The position numbers and the translations under genes are program-made. A stretch of DNA of 64,000 bases from Egicoccus sp. AB-alg2 (GTDB lineage Bacteria; Actinomycetota; Nitriliruptoria; Nitriliruptorales; Nitriliruptoraceae): the NCBI RefSeq assembly GCF_041821065.1, contig NZ_JBGUAX010000006.1, positions 186,001 through 250,000 on the forward strand. The letters are read 5' to 3'. Position 1 is the stretch's first letter, and each line of letters opens with the position of its first letter. Below, in pieces: positions 63,873 through 64,000 of the stretch. Below the pieces are notes generated by a model. The model did not search any database. It saw nothing but the letters and a program-made list of their open reading frames with translations, and was not told where the DNA came from.

Positions 63873-64000
63873 AGGCCGACACGGGGAAGCTCGGATGGTA
63901 CGCCAGGACCGTACGTCGGCCCGGCGACGCCTGTGGCCGGATCGTGCCGGCGGTCCTGCCGACCTCGTGGCGCGGCTCCGTACCTGGCCGACGCGCGCCG
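63873..64000. other. Window edge upstream of miaB
   Basis: No recognisable gene. On the minus strand one frame is open and ends TGA overlapping the miaB GTG (GTGA), so it could be the 3' end of an upstream gene. The peptide is Arg/Gly-rich and matches nothing that I know. Confidence 0.2.

Overview
High-GC (about 70 percent) actinobacterial chromosome. The actinobacterial signs are the block miaB-miaA-dapF-hflX-lexA-nrdR, a mycothiol-dependent maleylpyruvate-isomerase-like protein, Cheo-type LexA boxes (CGAAC-N4-GTTCG), a vitamin-B12-dependent ribonucleotide reductase and many GTG starts with GTGA/ATGA stop-start overlaps. A secreted SLH-domain protein hints at a deep-branching class such as Nitriliruptoria; that placement is a guess. 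I saw no rRNA, tRNA or CRISPR array.

Layout. 1-3956: operon of a biotin carboxyl carrier protein (3' end only), biotin carboxylase, an OadA/PycB-like carboxyltransferase and a HAD phosphatase. 4011-9609: small unlinked genes, including an SRPBCC/ArsR pair with a palindromic operator on its promoter. 9675-15896: a catabolic locus with a TRAP transporter, a DraG-type ribosylglycohydrolase, RpiB, a GntR regulator and a divergent ribokinase. 15909-21606: a defence island with a decayed DUF3427 helicase, an OLD-family nuclease of clearly lower GC, a Vsr endonuclease, a candidate restriction endonuclease and a C5-cytosine methyltransferase. 21800-25104: nrdJ with two upstream NrdR-type boxes. 25105-36655: signalling, transport, cell-wall, amidase and rRNA-methyltransferase genes, nrdR, a lipoprotein and a LysM protein that diverges from lexA across four LexA boxes. 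36970-45478: lexA, a diguanylate cyclase, hflX, dapF, a penicillin acylase and a maleylpyruvate-isomerase-like gene.

45499-60840 is a 15.2-kb insertion between miaA and its old neighbour, bounded by 131-bp direct repeats of the miaA 3' end that differ at one base. It holds thirteen same-strand genes, mostly overlapping: a spermidine/putrescine-type ABC transporter, acyl-CoA dehydrogenase, ADP-forming acyl-CoA synthetase, SDR, ThDP decarboxylase-like enzyme, Glu/Leu/Phe/Val-type dehydrogenase, aldehyde dehydrogenase, 2-hydroxyacid dehydrogenase, EamA exporter and TetR regulator. A 20-bp palindrome lies upstream of the first gene. Read as a pathway, this suggests import of an amino compound, oxidative deamination, decarboxylation to an aldehyde, oxidation to an acid, CoA activation and dehydrogenation. 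That order is inferred. 60662-63872: miaA, an extradiol-dioxygenase-like gene and miaB.

The strongest leads are the miaA-flanked catabolic island, the TRAP/DraG/ribokinase/RpiB locus, the defence island with its unassigned nuclease, and the matched regulator/site pairs (NrdR-nrdJ, LexA-LysM protein).
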